Assembly: GCA_964509545.1 (NCBI GenBank)
Contig: CAZDXQ010000003.1
Location: forward strand, 62,001-126,000
DNA: 64,000 nt
Direction of reading: 5' to 3'
DNA from: JADJWR01 sp964509545
GTDB taxonomy: Bacteria > Pseudomonadota > Gammaproteobacteria > Burkholderiales > Burkholderiaceae_F
Shown in pieces: positions 26,298 through 34,991 of this stretch. Both the position numbers and the translations under genes were made by a program. How positions within the stretch are numbered: position 1 is the stretch's first letter; the number at the start of each line of letters is the position of its first letter. Under the pieces are notes generated by a model that ran no database searches, was not told where the DNA came from, and saw only the letters and a program-made list of their open reading frames with translations.

Positions 26298-26603
26298 CCC
26301 GGTGGCGCCTGTGACCTTCTGCAGTGCACCCTTGTCGGCGTCTAAACGCGGGCCACGGCGGGCGCAGCGCAGCGGCCTGCACGGATGCATGTTCCGGCGC
26401 GATGCGGCCTCATGGCCTGGGCGAGCGCGGCGATCGAGCGCGCCGGCGCCGCGACCGGGCGGCTCATCCGAACGGATATGCGCCACGCCAGGGGCCGATG
26501 CCCCACTGCCCTGATGGCTATGGTCGGACGAGTATAGGAGGCGAAAACGCGCCCGGCACCTGTCGGTGCCGCGCGAAAACGGTAAACCGCAAAGCTTCCT
26601 GCG
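26298..26603. other. Intergenic region between rpsI and the coiled-coil gene
   Basis: 306 bases without a convincing gene. It holds the probable rpsI terminator near 26544-26575 and the untranslated leader of the coiled-coil gene. Long reading frames here lack family signals and are read-ins from neighbours. Confidence 0.6.
26544..26575 (-). terminator. Probable terminator of rplM-rpsI
   Basis: On the minus strand a stem of 7 bp (core GGCACC / GGTGCC, loop GACA) extends past a small bulge and is followed by four T residues. It lies about 30 bases after the rpsI stop. Confidence 0.55.
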
Positions 26604-26996
26604 TCAGCGCTTGGAGAACTGCTTGCGCCGGCGCGCCTTGCGCAGGCCGACCTTCTTGCGCTCGACCTCGCGCGCATCGCGCGTGATCAGGCCGCCCTTG
26701 GACAGCGCCGGCTTCAGCGCCGCGTCGTAGTCGACCAACGCGCGTGCAATGCCGTGCCGCACCGCACCTGCCTGGCCCGACTCGCCACCGCCGTCGACGT
26801 TGACCTGGATGTCGAATGTCGTTGCGTGGTTGGTCAGTTCGAGCGGTTGGCGCACGATCATGCGCCCGGTCTCGCGGTTGAAGTACTCGTCGATCGGCCG
26901 CCCGTTGACGACGATCTTGCCCGTGCCGCGCTTGATGAACACGCGTGCGACCGAGCTCTTGCGGCGGCCCGTGCCGTAGTTGTAGGTACCGATCAT
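26604..26996 (-). CDS. rpsI: 30S ribosomal protein S9
   Basis: A 130-residue ribosomal protein of the small-subunit head whose C-terminal tail contacts P-site tRNA. The ATG at 26996 (MIGTYNYGTGRRKSSVARVF) follows rplM by 7 bases. The Gly-rich VNVDGGGESGQAGAVRHGIARAL block and the basic KARRRKQFSKR tail are hallmark features. Confidence 0.99.
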   Translation of the reverse strand: MIGTYNYGTGRRKSSVARVFIKRGTGKIVVNGRPIDEYFNRETGRMIVRQPLELTNHATTFDIQVNVDGGGESGQAGAVRHGIARALVDYDAALKPALSKGGLITRDAREVERKKVGLRKARRRKQFSKR

Positions 26997-27003
26997 CGCG
27001 TCC

Positions 27004-27432
27004 TCAGATTTCGAGCGGGCGGGGTTGCTGGGCAGCATGCGGATGCTCGCCGCCAGCGTAGATCTTCAGCTTCTTGATCATCGCGTAGCCGAGCGGCCCC
27101 CTGGGCAGCATGCCCTTGACCGCAATCTGCAGCGCCCGACCGGGGAAGCGGCCCTGCATCTTGTCGAAGGAAGTCTCGTAGACGCCGCCGGGATAGGTCG
27201 AGTGGCGGTAGTACATCTTGTCGCCGCCCTTGGCACCGGTCACCTTCAGTTTGCCGGCGTTGACGACAACGATGAAATCACCGGTGTCGACATGCGGCGT
27301 GTACTCAGGCTTGTGCTTGCCACGCAGGCGGCGGGCGATCTCAGCAGCGAGGCGCCCAAGCACCTTGTCGCTGGCATCGACCACGTACCAGTCGTGCCGC
27401 ACCTCCTGCGGTTTGGCAGAAAAAGTCTTCAT
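27004..27432 (-). CDS. rplM: 50S ribosomal protein L13
   Basis: A 142-residue large-subunit protein. The start is ATG 27432 (MKTFSAKPQEVRHDWYVVDA), and a second ATG immediately upstream is equally usable. GRLAAEIARRLRGKHKPEYTPHVD and VKGMLPRGPLGYAMIKKLKIYAG are family blocks. It is co-transcribed with rpsI. A promoter at 27608-27637 implies a leader of about 170 bases, long enough for autoregulation of the kind known for L13 in E. coli. Confidence 0.99.
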   Translation of the reverse strand: MKTFSAKPQEVRHDWYVVDASDKVLGRLAAEIARRLRGKHKPEYTPHVDTGDFIVVVNAGKLKVTGAKGGDKMYYRHSTYPGGVYETSFDKMQGRFPGRALQIAVKGMLPRGPLGYAMIKKLKIYAGGEHPHAAQQPRPLEI

Positions 27433-27607
27433 CATCTTCACTTCCATTGGACGGCGTCCACGTGGGCCACCGTCGGCGACTTGCACTGGCCTGCCCCGGC
27501 TTGCCTGCCACCGCGCCATCGGCCGGCTTCACGCAGCGCCCGGCAGCGCGACACTGCGGCAGCATCCGCCGCGCCGGCTTCCTGCCGGCCTTTGCGGAAA
27601 GCTTTGT

Positions 27608-27637
27608 ATTGTATTTGTTTGCCTGCGGGCTTCGCAA
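27608..27637 (-). promoter_or_regulatory. Sigma-70-type promoter of rplM-rpsI
   Basis: The minus strand carries TTGCGA (27632-27637) and TACAAT (27608-27613) with an 18-base spacer. The stretch is AT-rich compared with its surroundings. It lies between the divergent rplM and osmC genes. Confidence 0.55.
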
Positions 27638-27698
27638 GTTAAGCGGCGGCACAGGCGGTGCAGCCCGCAATGGGCCCGTGAGAGGAGCGAAAAATTCC

Positions 27699-28124
27699 AT
27701 GCGCGCCAACGTTCGCTGGTCCGGACCGGACGAAATGAGCTTCATCGCAGAAACCGGCAGCGGCCACCTGGTCGCAATGGATGTCGCGCCGGACGGCGGC
27801 GGCCGGAACCTGGCACCGAGGCCCATGGAAATGGTGCTCGTCGGCACAGGAGGTTGCACCGCCTACGACGTCGTGCTGATCCTGAAGCGGGGCCGCCACC
27901 AGGTCACCGGCTGCGAAGTGCGGCTGGACGCCGAGCGCGCCGCCACAGACCCGAAAGTGTTCACGCGTATCGGCTTTCACTTCGTCGTTCGGGGACGCGG
28001 CCTGCCTCGGGACGCTGTCGAACGCGCTGTTCGGTTGTCGCACGAGAAGTACTGTTCCGCCACCGCGATGCTCGCCAGGACGGCCGAGATCGTCACCACG
28101 GTCGAGGTGCTCGAAGCCGGATAA
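27699..28124 (+). CDS. OsmC family protein
   Basis: A 141-residue OsmC/Ohr-fold protein. Both redox cysteines of the fold are present: C53 in GTGGCTAYDV and C119 in SHEKYCSA. This is the pattern of a thiol-dependent peroxidase. The ATG at 27699 has AGAGGAG upstream. It lies divergent from rplM and convergent with coq7. The specific substrate (organic hydroperoxide or other) is not determined. Confidence 0.9.
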   Translation: MRANVRWSGPDEMSFIAETGSGHLVAMDVAPDGGGRNLAPRPMEMVLVGTGGCTAYDVVLILKRGRHQVTGCEVRLDAERAATDPKVFTRIGFHFVVRGRGLPRDAVERAVRLSHEKYCSATAMLARTAEIVTTVEVLEAG

Positions 28125-28135
28125 TCGGCGCCGCG

Positions 28136-28780
28136 TCAGATGTAGTGCGCGGTCGTGGTCATCACCTTGGCCGCCAGACGCATGGCGAGCCTCGCCGGCA
28201 GCGGCAGATCGATTCCGCCCAGGGCCGTTGCCGTGTTTCCGTGCCGCACTTCATCGGCGCTCATCTGTTCGACCACCGCCCGCGAGGCCAGATCGGCCGC
28301 AGGCAGCCGATCGAGATGTCGCTGCAGGTGCTGTTCGACCTGCCTCTCGGTTTCCGACATGAAGCCGAGGCTGACCCGATCGCCCAGCCGTGCTGCCAGC
28401 AAGCCGATGGCGAAGGCGCCGCCGAACCACAGCGGATTGAGCAGGCTCGTGCGCCCGCCCAGTTCGCGGATCCGCCGTTCGGTCCACGCAAGATGGTCCG
28501 CCTCCTCCCGCGCCGCCATGACGAAGGCTTCGCGCAGTTTCGGATCAGGCGTACCCAGCGCCTGCGCTTCATAAAGGGCCTGGGCGCAGATTTCACCGAC
28601 GTGGTTCACGCGCATCAGCGCCGCCGCCTCCGCCCTCTGCTGCGGCGTCAGTGCCGCCTCGCCTTCCGTTGCCAATGCGGCCGGGTACGGTCGCGATGAC
28701 TGCGGCGTTGCAGCCACTGTGCGCAAAGCACGATCGGCCACCGCGATCACCTCATCGACGAAATCGAGTTGTCGAGTCAT
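28136..28780 (-). CDS. coq7: 2-polyprenyl-3-methyl-6-methoxy-1,4-benzoquinol hydroxylase
   Basis: Coq7 is a di-iron membrane-associated monooxygenase in ubiquinone synthesis. The ATG at 28780 (MTRQLDFVDEVIAVADRAL) is preceded by GAGGT and gives 214 residues. A GTG-type extension to 28819 is less likely. The di-iron ligands lie in MRVNHVGEICAQALYE, AREEADHLAW and QMSADEVRHG. The central hydrophobic stretch is the membrane-binding helix pair. Confidence 0.95.
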   Translation of the reverse strand: MTRQLDFVDEVIAVADRALRTVAATPQSSRPYPAALATEGEAALTPQQRAEAAALMRVNHVGEICAQALYEAQALGTPDPKLREAFVMAAREEADHLAWTERRIRELGGRTSLLNPLWFGGAFAIGLLAARLGDRVSLGFMSETERQVEQHLQRHLDRLPAADLASRAVVEQMSADEVRHGNTATALGGIDLPLPARLAMRLAAKVMTTTAHYI

Positions 28781-28920
28781 CCGATACCTCGCCTGTTGCG
28801 CCAATGCCACAGCCTGCATTGTGACGGATCATGCCCGTGGCCCGAACCTGCCAATCCGTCATCGCGGCCGCTATCCTTTTCTGCAATTTTCGGCCTTGCA
28901 TCAACAGGGGGAGACAGAAG

Positions 28921-30324
28921 ATGCGGAAGACCGTGCTGGCACTGGCGCTGGCGATTTCTTTCCCGGCAGCGTTCGCCCAGGGTGCCGCGCAGAGCAGCGG
29001 CGTCGAACTGTACGGCGTTGTCGACGTCGGCTTCGAGAGCGTCGATAACGGCGCTGTTTCTGTCAGGCGCATCACCAGCGGAATTTCGACCGGCTCGCGC
29101 TGGGGCTTGCGCGGACGTGAGGACCTCGGTGGCGGCTACGCTGCGCTGTTCACGCTGGAAAGCCGGATCGAGGTCGACAACGGCACGATGCAGAACAACG
29201 GCGCGATCTTCTACTGCGGCACATCGATCTGCCCGGGTGTGACGCTCGCATCGCCCCTGCCGTTGCCTGCCGGAACGCCGCCAGCCACCGCCGCGCTGAT
29301 CACCGGGACGACCGTGGCTGTGATGAGCCAGGCGAACGCCACGCTGCTGCAGGGTGTCAGCGGCGTGAACCCGGTCAACGCACTGTTCGACCGCCAGGCC
29401 TTCGCCGGACTGATCACGCCGTTTGGCGCAATCCTGCTCGGCCGCCAGTACACGCCGGGCTACGAAGCCTTCGTCAAGAACAACTCGTTCTTCGACTCCT
29501 TCGCAGGTACGCCGGGACAACTGGCGACGATCAACCTGCGCGCCAACAACGCCATCCAGTACCGCGCCGAGCTGAAGGGCTTCACGCTGTCGGCGATGTA
29601 CGGCTTCGGCGGCACGGAAGCAAACCGCAACGAACGCAGCACGGTGACGCGCGGCGATGACTTCTGGGGCGGCAACCTGCAGTACACCAGCAACGCCTTT
29701 GGTGTCGCGGCTGCCTACCAGCAGAACCGCACCGTGACCTTTGCAGCGCCCACCGAAAACAAGAAAGGCCTCGAAACCTACAACGTCGGCGGCTGGGTCG
29801 GCTTCGGCGGCGCCAAGGTCTTCGCCCATTACCTGAAGTCGAAGAACGACAATCCGGTGCTGCGGCCCGAAGACATCCAGAACATCGCCTTCCTCGCCGT
29901 CACCGCGCCGGGCGCCACACCGGCGACGATCGCCGCCGCGCTCGGCGCCGCCACCAGCGGCCTGTACATCAACCGCTTCGACGTCAACACGCTGCGCGGC
30001 GTGGCCGGCAAGACCGACCTGGATCTGTACCACATCGGCCTCGAACTGCCGCTCGGCAACGGCCGGCTGCTCGCCGCGGTCAACCGCGCCGAGGATTCGT
30101 CGCGCAGTGCGTGGGCCACTGCGGACGCGAATACGACCTCGTACGGGCTGGCCTACTACTACTATCTTTCGAAGCGCACGTGGCTGTACGGTGCCGGAGC
30201 GCTGGCCAGCAACTCGGGCCAGGCACGCGTCGGCCTCGGCGCCGCCTGCTGCGTCGGCGGCTGGACCACCGCCGTGGGTGAAGACAGCCGTTCGCTGCAG
30301 TTCGGCGTGAGGCACACCTTCTAG
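28921..30324 (+). CDS. Gram-negative trimeric porin, long form with four cysteines
   Basis: A 467-residue 16-strand-type porin (Porin_4 class). The signal peptide covers residues 1 to about 19 (cut after AFA). The mature start ELYGVVDVGFESV is typical, as are SRWGLRGREDLGGGYAALFTLE and the terminal phenylalanine in FGVRHTF. It is about 100 residues longer than its neighbour. The extra length is in long loops, one of which includes C99 and C104 and another C443-C444. Cysteines are rare in porins, so loop disulfides are possible. A GGGGGAG precedes the ATG. Confidence 0.93.
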   Translation: MRKTVLALALAISFPAAFAQGAAQSSGVELYGVVDVGFESVDNGAVSVRRITSGISTGSRWGLRGREDLGGGYAALFTLESRIEVDNGTMQNNGAIFYCGTSICPGVTLASPLPLPAGTPPATAALITGTTVAVMSQANATLLQGVSGVNPVNALFDRQAFAGLITPFGAILLGRQYTPGYEAFVKNNSFFDSFAGTPGQLATINLRANNAIQYRAELKGFTLSAMYGFGGTEANRNERSTVTRGDDFWGGNLQYTSNAFGVAAAYQQNRTVTFAAPTENKKGLETYNVGGWVGFGGAKVFAHYLKSKNDNPVLRPEDIQNIAFLAVTAPGATPATIAAALGAATSGLYINRFDVNTLRGVAGKTDLDLYHIGLELPLGNGRLLAAVNRAEDSSRSAWATADANTTSYGLAYYYYLSKRTWLYGAGALASNSGQARVGLGAACCVGGWTTAVGEDSRSLQFGVRHTF

Positions 30325-30633
30325 GGCCCTCCGGGCGGCCTCGGCCGCCGCACATAGGATTCACCCGGGGCGCTGCGGCGCCCGTTGCTTTTCCATCGTG
30401 AAAGCTCAGCCGGACGGTCGAATCCGTTCGTGTTGCGCAGAACCTACAACCGGCACCACGAATTGGGTGTTTCGAGGGCGCCTTTGCTGCCGCTGCGAGC
30501 GAAGTCTGGAAGAATCGGCGCGAGCTTCTACAGAAGAAGTGCTGGGCACCAAGGCGTTCGAGAAGAGGTCGGCCCTTGTGAACGCCCGAAAGATGGCCTT
30601 GGTGTTGTTTCCGTCTCAATACTGGAGATACAG
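30325..30633. other. Intergenic region between the two porin genes
   Basis: 309 bases with lower GC than the flanks. It holds the terminator of the first porin at 30368-30392 and presumably the promoter and a long leader for the second. I see no convincing -35/-10 pair and no gene. Confidence 0.6.
30368..30392 (+). terminator. Rho-independent terminator of the first porin
   Basis: A 6-bp stem GGGCGC / GCGCCC with a TGCG tetraloop is followed by GTTGCTTTT. It lies 44 bases after the porin stop. Confidence 0.65.
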
Positions 30634-31683
30634 ATGAAAAAAACATGGGTTGCTTTGGCAGTCCTCGGCGCGTTTGCCGGTGTCGCTCAGGCGCAGTCGT
30701 CGGTGACGCTGTACGGCATCGCCGACGTCAACCTTCAGATGGTCGACCCGAAAGCGGGTGGCCTGAAGTCGACGGTGGGCGTGAACTCCGGCCATCAGTC
30801 GGGCTCGCGCTGGGGCTTCCGCGGTTCCGAGGATCTGGGCGGTGGTCTGAAGGGAGTCTTCACGCTGGAAGGCGGTTACAGCGTTGACAATGGCACGCTC
30901 GGACAAGGCGGCCGCCTGTTCGGCCGCCAGGCTTGGGCCGGCATCGAGGGTGGCTTCGGTACCCTTGCGTTGGGTCGTTTCGCCACGCTGAGTTCGGGCA
31001 CCGGCTCGTTCGATATGTATGGCTTCACCGATCCGTTCCTGACCGGCTTCGGCGGCGCCAACCTGATCTTCTCGTCGGCCAACGCGCTGCGCGTCGACAA
31101 CGCCATCCTGTGGCGCTCGCAGAAAATGGGCGGTTTCCAGGTCGGTGCGATGCACTCGTTCAACATCGCCGCTTCCGAGGTTCCCGATCGGAAGAACAAC
31201 ACCTACTACACCGGCGTGGCGGCCAGCTTCGGAGCGGGCCCGTTCATGGGCGCAGTGACCTACGACATCATCAACAACCCGGCCGCCGGCGCCTCCGACC
31301 AGAAGCACCTGCAGGTCGGCGCCACGTTCGACGTCGGCATCGTCAAGCTCCATGCCGGTTATGCGAAGGAAGACAACATCTTCACGTCCAACTCGGTCGG
31401 CATCATCAACGGCGCTGATGCCAAGGCCTGGATGGTCGGCGCAACCGTAAAGGTCGGCGCTGGAAGCCTGCTCGCCTCGTTCCAGGACTACAACGGCAAG
31501 AACAATGGTTTGACGGTCGAAGAGCGCGACCTGCGCCGCTGGGGTATCGGCTACTCGCACCCGCTGTCGCGCCGGACCAACCTGTACTTCTCGTACGCCG
31601 ACAACGACGGCAAGAAGACGCTCAACAACAGCGCCACCTTCGATACGCGGCAGTACACCGCCGGTGTCCGTCACCTGTTCTAA
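30634..31683 (+). CDS. Gram-negative trimeric porin
   Basis: A 349-residue porin of the Porin_4 class. The signal peptide is MKKTWVALAVLGAFAGVAQA, and the mature protein begins QSSVTLYGIADVNLQ. The constriction-loop region and SRWGFRGSEDLGGGLKGVFTLEGGY are family blocks, and the C-terminal strand ends in VRHLF. It has no cysteine pair, unlike the first porin. Codon use is biased towards lower GC, consistent with high expression. A strong terminator follows. Confidence 0.96.
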   Translation: MKKTWVALAVLGAFAGVAQAQSSVTLYGIADVNLQMVDPKAGGLKSTVGVNSGHQSGSRWGFRGSEDLGGGLKGVFTLEGGYSVDNGTLGQGGRLFGRQAWAGIEGGFGTLALGRFATLSSGTGSFDMYGFTDPFLTGFGGANLIFSSANALRVDNAILWRSQKMGGFQVGAMHSFNIAASEVPDRKNNTYYTGVAASFGAGPFMGAVTYDIINNPAAGASDQKHLQVGATFDVGIVKLHAGYAKEDNIFTSNSVGIINGADAKAWMVGATVKVGAGSLLASFQDYNGKNNGLTVEERDLRRWGIGYSHPLSRRTNLYFSYADNDGKKTLNNSATFDTRQYTAGVRHLF

Positions 31684-31704
31684 GCGAGCAGTACACGTTT
31701 CAGC

Positions 31705-31733
31705 AAAGGGCGCCTGCGGGCGCCCTTTTTTTT
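31705..31733 (+). terminator. Strong rho-independent terminator of the second porin
   Basis: A 10-bp stem (AAAGGGCGCC with its complement) has a TGCG tetraloop and is followed by a run of eight T. It lies 21 bases after the stop and before the convergent glpK. Confidence 0.92.
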
Positions 31734-31755
31734 CCTGTCGCGGTCTGCCGGCCAA

Positions 31756-33252
31756 TCAGGACGCACCGGCCCAGCCGCGGGCGCGTCCAACCGCGCGCGC
31801 CCACGCCGCATGCAGCGCCTGGCGCGATGCGGTATCGGACTGCGGCTCGAAACGCTTCTCGGCTCGCCACAGGGCGCCGATCTCGGCCTCGTCGCGCCAC
31901 AGGCCGACCGCAAGGCCGGCCAGATAGGCTGCGCCGAGCGCGGTCGTCTCGGTGACCGCGGGGCGGACGACCGGCACGCCGATCATGTCGGCCTGCATCT
32001 GCATCAGCAGGTCGTTGCGCGCCGCGCCGCCGTCGACGCGCAGTTCAGTGAGCGCAGCACCGGCATCGCGCTGCATCGCCTGCAGCACCTCGGCTGACTG
32101 CAGCGCGATCGATTCCAGCGTGGCGCGGGCGATGTGCGCGCGCGTCGTGCCGCGCGTGATGCCGACCAGCAGCCCGCGCGCGTCCGGATCCCAGTGCGGC
32201 GTGCCGAGGCCGACAAACGCCGGCACGAAGACGACGCCGCCGCTGTCGGGGACCTGCGCCGCCAGCGCGCCGATCTCGTCCGAGCGCTCGATGATGGCCA
32301 GGCCGTCGCGCAGCCACTGCACCGCCGCGCCGGCGACGAAGACGCTTCCTTCGAGCAGGTAGGTCGGCAGCGCGCCCTCGCGCCGCCAGCCGGCGGTGGC
32401 GAGCAGGCGATTGCGCGAAGCCTGCGGCGCTTGGCCTACGTTCAGCAGCATGAAGCAGCCGGTGCCGTAGGTGTTCTTCGCCATGCCTGGGGCAAAACAC
32501 GCCTGGCCGAACGTCGCCGCCTGCTGGTCGCCGGCAATGCCGGCGATGGGCAGCCGCGCGCCGAGCAGTTCGGGCGGGGATTCGCCGACCACGGCGCTCG
32601 AATCGACGATCTTCGGCAGCACCTCGCGCGGCACACGGAACAGGCGCAGCAGCTCGTCGTCCCAGTCCAGCGCCTGCAGGTTGACAAGCAGCGTGCGCGA
32701 CGCGTTGCTGACGTCGGTGACATGCACGCGGCCGCCGGTGAGGTTCCACACCAGCCAGCTGTCGATGGTGCCGAAGGCCAGTTCGCCGCGCTCGGCGCGG
32801 CGCCGCGCCCCCGGCACTTGGTCGAGCAGCCAGGCCAGCTTGGTTGCCGAGAAGTACGGATCGAGCAGCAGCCCGGTGCGTTCGGTGAGCATCGGCTCGA
32901 CACCGTCGGCGCGCAGTGCCGAGCACATGTCTGCCGTGCGCCGGTCCTGCCAGACGATAGCGTTGGCCACCGGCTCGCCGGTCGCCCGTTCCCAAAGCAC
33001 GACGGTTTCGCGCTGGTTGGTGATGCCGACCGCGGCGATGTCGGCTACGGCAATGCGGGCGTTGGTGATGGCGCGCCGCGCACAGTCCAGTTGCGTACGC
33101 CAGATCTCGCGCGCATCGTGCTCGACCCAGCCCGGCGACGGAAAGAGCTGCGCGAACTCCTGCTGCGCGACGCTGGCCACCCGGCCTTCGCGGTCGAACA
33201 GGATTGCGCGCGAGCTGGTCGTTCCCTGATCGAGCGCAAGGATGTAGTTCAT
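31756..33252 (-). CDS. glpK: Glycerol kinase
   Basis: GlpK phosphorylates glycerol to sn-glycerol 3-phosphate. The ATG at 33252 (MNYILALDQGTTSSRAILFD) has an ACGGAG upstream and gives 498 residues, the usual length. SPGWVEHDAREIW, GITNQRETVVLWERATGEP, AIVWQDRRTADMC and the C-terminal ATPase block ELRVDGGAARNDLLMQMQAD are FGGY-family features. No glpF or glpD is adjacent. A 54-base imperfect palindrome lies 40 bases upstream of the start. Confidence 0.97.
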   Translation of the reverse strand: MNYILALDQGTTSSRAILFDREGRVASVAQQEFAQLFPSPGWVEHDAREIWRTQLDCARRAITNARIAVADIAAVGITNQRETVVLWERATGEPVANAIVWQDRRTADMCSALRADGVEPMLTERTGLLLDPYFSATKLAWLLDQVPGARRRAERGELAFGTIDSWLVWNLTGGRVHVTDVSNASRTLLVNLQALDWDDELLRLFRVPREVLPKIVDSSAVVGESPPELLGARLPIAGIAGDQQAATFGQACFAPGMAKNTYGTGCFMLLNVGQAPQASRNRLLATAGWRREGALPTYLLEGSVFVAGAAVQWLRDGLAIIERSDEIGALAAQVPDSGGVVFVPAFVGLGTPHWDPDARGLLVGITRGTTRAHIARATLESIALQSAEVLQAMQRDAGAALTELRVDGGAARNDLLMQMQADMIGVPVVRPAVTETTALGAAYLAGLAVGLWRDEAEIGALWRAEKRFEPQSDTASRQALHAAWARAVGRARGWAGAS

Positions 33253-33647
33253 CGCTCCGTCTCGAAAGCGCGTGGATCGAGTTCGAAGAATAGAACCGAT
33301 CTCAGAATCCCCGCCGCGGCCGCCGGGGACTTTGAGATAGGTTCTGACCACCCGACGCTGCGCGGGGCGGCGTGGCCGGCGACGCTGCCATGTCCATCGA
33401 CGCATCGGCACTTGACGCTTTCGCCGCGCCGCAGCACCAAGTCCTCGCGGTTCGCGCCGCAGCATGTGTCGAGCCGGCGAACGTGGCACCGCGCCGGTCG
33501 GATCGCGTCCACCTCCGGGCGCATGACACGCAAACCCGCTAGTGCTCGTTCAGCGATCAGCGTACTTTTTTCGTACATCGGCGTGCCGGCCATCGATTCG
33601 CCCTGAAATCCCGGCGAGGCGCGGCCGATACAGGTGCGGAGGCAAAC
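33253..33647. other. Intergenic region between glpK and a small orphan gene
   Basis: 395 bases without a convincing gene. It contains the 54-base palindrome at 33292-33345. A minus-strand open frame (33249-33686) ends in an ATGA overlap with glpK but has no recognisable domain and an uneven composition, so I do not call it. Confidence 0.55.
33292..33345. repeat. 54-base imperfect palindrome upstream of glpK
   Basis: The two 26-base arms match at about 21 positions. The outer tips AGAACC / GGTTCT are perfect. The inner ATCTCA / TGAGAT and TCCCCG / CGGGGA blocks also pair. It could be a MITE-like or REP-like element, an operator or a hairpin in the glpK leader. No target-site duplication is evident. 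Confidence 0.6.
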
Positions 33648-33944
33648 ATGATGCTGCGGGTCCGTCAGCGAGGAGACGAAATCCACATCGACGTGGATGG
33701 CGTCGCCGGGCGCCAGCAGCGTGTCCTGCTGGCTTTGAACGAATGCCAGCGCCGCGTCTCCGCCCTGCGCGAGGTGCCGTCGGCACTGGCCGATGTGAAC
33801 GTCCGCGCCGGCGCCAACATGATGCGTATTCGCCTGAAGGGCCGCGAAGGTCTGCCGCTCGAGGCGACGACCATCTACCAGTACCTGCGCGAGTCATTGC
33901 TCGCAAGCCTTTCCCCGTCCGGCGCGGGACATCCTGCGCCCTGA
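33648..33944 (+). CDS. Small protein of unknown function
   Basis: A 98-residue protein starting at ATG 33648, seven bases after a good GGAGG. It has a beta-rich N-terminus (MLRVRQRGDEIHIDVDGVAG) and a central Leu/Arg helix (LLALNECQRRVSALREV). A second beta segment (NMMRIRLKGREGL) and a C-terminal helix (YQYLRESLLASL) follow. It has no signal or membrane segment. I do not recognise it. The Shine-Dalgarno and coding-like third-base pattern support a real gene. Confidence 0.55.
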   Translation: MMLRVRQRGDEIHIDVDGVAGRQQRVLLALNECQRRVSALREVPSALADVNVRAGANMMRIRLKGREGLPLEATTIYQYLRESLLASLSPSGAGHPAP

Positions 33945-33986
33945 GGCAACGCCGCGGATGAAAACGGCGGCGCGCGGCAGCGCTCT

Positions 33987-34991
33987 TCAGTCGGCCGGCA
34001 CGAGGCTCACGCAGACCGCGGCGTGATCGGAATAGATGCGGTCGAGCGCGGCGCCGCTGCCGTCGCTTCGACGCCGCTCGAGCAGGTGATCGCTGAACAC
34101 TTCGACCGCGGCGACATGGCCGATCGCGTGCTTCGACTGGGCCACGAACTCCTCGGAGACCATGACGTGGTCGATCCGCTCGGGTTCGCCGCCGTGCAGG
34201 ACGGTGAAGGCGACATCGCGCCCTCGCGCCGGCGACAGCCGCTGCTCGACGTCGAACGCGTCGAACAGCATGAAGTCGCGGTTGCGCCGGTCCTCGGTCT
34301 TCCACGAGGTGTCGGCGACGATCTGCGTCGTCACCGCTGAAGCCCTGTCGTTGAAGTCGCCGCCGACGATCAGCGGCGCGCGCGAGCGGCGCGTCGCCTC
34401 GACCACGATCCGCCGCAGCGCCGCCGCTTCGGCACCGCGCTTGATCAGCGCGCGCAGCTGGGCCCGCGCCAGGGCTACCGCATCGTCGCGGTCCTCGCCG
34501 TCGGCGAACTCGGGCCGGCGCGACTTCAGGTGCACGTTGATCAGCGTCAGCGTCGGCGCGCCGCGAAAGCCGGCCAATGCCACCTCGGCGCACAGCAGCG
34601 GGCGCGAAAAGGCCGCGTGCGGCTCTCCTTCCGGCAGCGGCACCGCGCAGCCGGCAGGAAAATGCGTGATCGACTGCAGCTTCGGCTGCCACGGCGGGCG
34701 CCAGATCATTCCCAGCCGCGGCCTGTCGTTGTCCTGCGCGGCATGCGGCACCGCCAGCGACCAGTGACGCGCGCCACCTGCGCTCTGCCGCGCCACGTCC
34801 GACAGCGCCTGCTCGTGAAACACTTCCTGCACCAGCACGAAATCGGCGCCCAGCCGGTCGAGCATGGTGGCCAGCCACTGCGTCTTGGCGATGTATTCGT
34901 CCGCCGTGTAGGGATCGACGCCGGCGTAGACGCGCCGGCCCGGCAGCGCGAGGTTCAGGCAGTTCAGCGTGGCGATGCGCAGCGGCTTCAT
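33987..34991 (-). CDS. Endonuclease/exonuclease/phosphatase family protein
   Basis: A 334-residue DNase I-like metal hydrolase. The ATG at 34991 (MKPLRIATLNCLNL) is preferred over a GTG nine codons upstream. Family motifs in order are TLNCLNLA, FVLVQEVF, LINVHLKSRR, IVGGDFNDRA, EPERIDHVMVS and YSDHAAVCVSL. It has no signal peptide. The group includes nucleases, sphingomyelinase-like enzymes and inositol phosphatases, so the substrate cannot be assigned. Confidence 0.88.
   Translation of the reverse strand: MKPLRIATLNCLNLALPGRRVYAGVDPYTADEYIAKTQWLATMLDRLGADFVLVQEVFHEQALSDVARQSAGGARHWSLAVPHAAQDNDRPRLGMIWRPPWQPKLQSITHFPAGCAVPLPEGEPHAAFSRPLLCAEVALAGFRGAPTLTLINVHLKSRRPEFADGEDRDDAVALARAQLRALIKRGAEAAALRRIVVEATRRSRAPLIVGGDFNDRASAVTTQIVADTSWKTEDRRNRDFMLFDAFDVEQRLSPARGRDVAFTVLHGGEPERIDHVMVSEEFVAQSKHAIGHVAAVEVFSDHLLERRRSDGSGAALDRIYSDHAAVCVSLVPAD

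Noticed and set aside
33249..33686. Minus-strand 145-codon frame whose stop overlaps the glpK ATG
   Set aside because: It runs through the 54-base palindrome, has no recognisable domain and an uneven codon pattern. The overlap alone is not enough to call it a gene.
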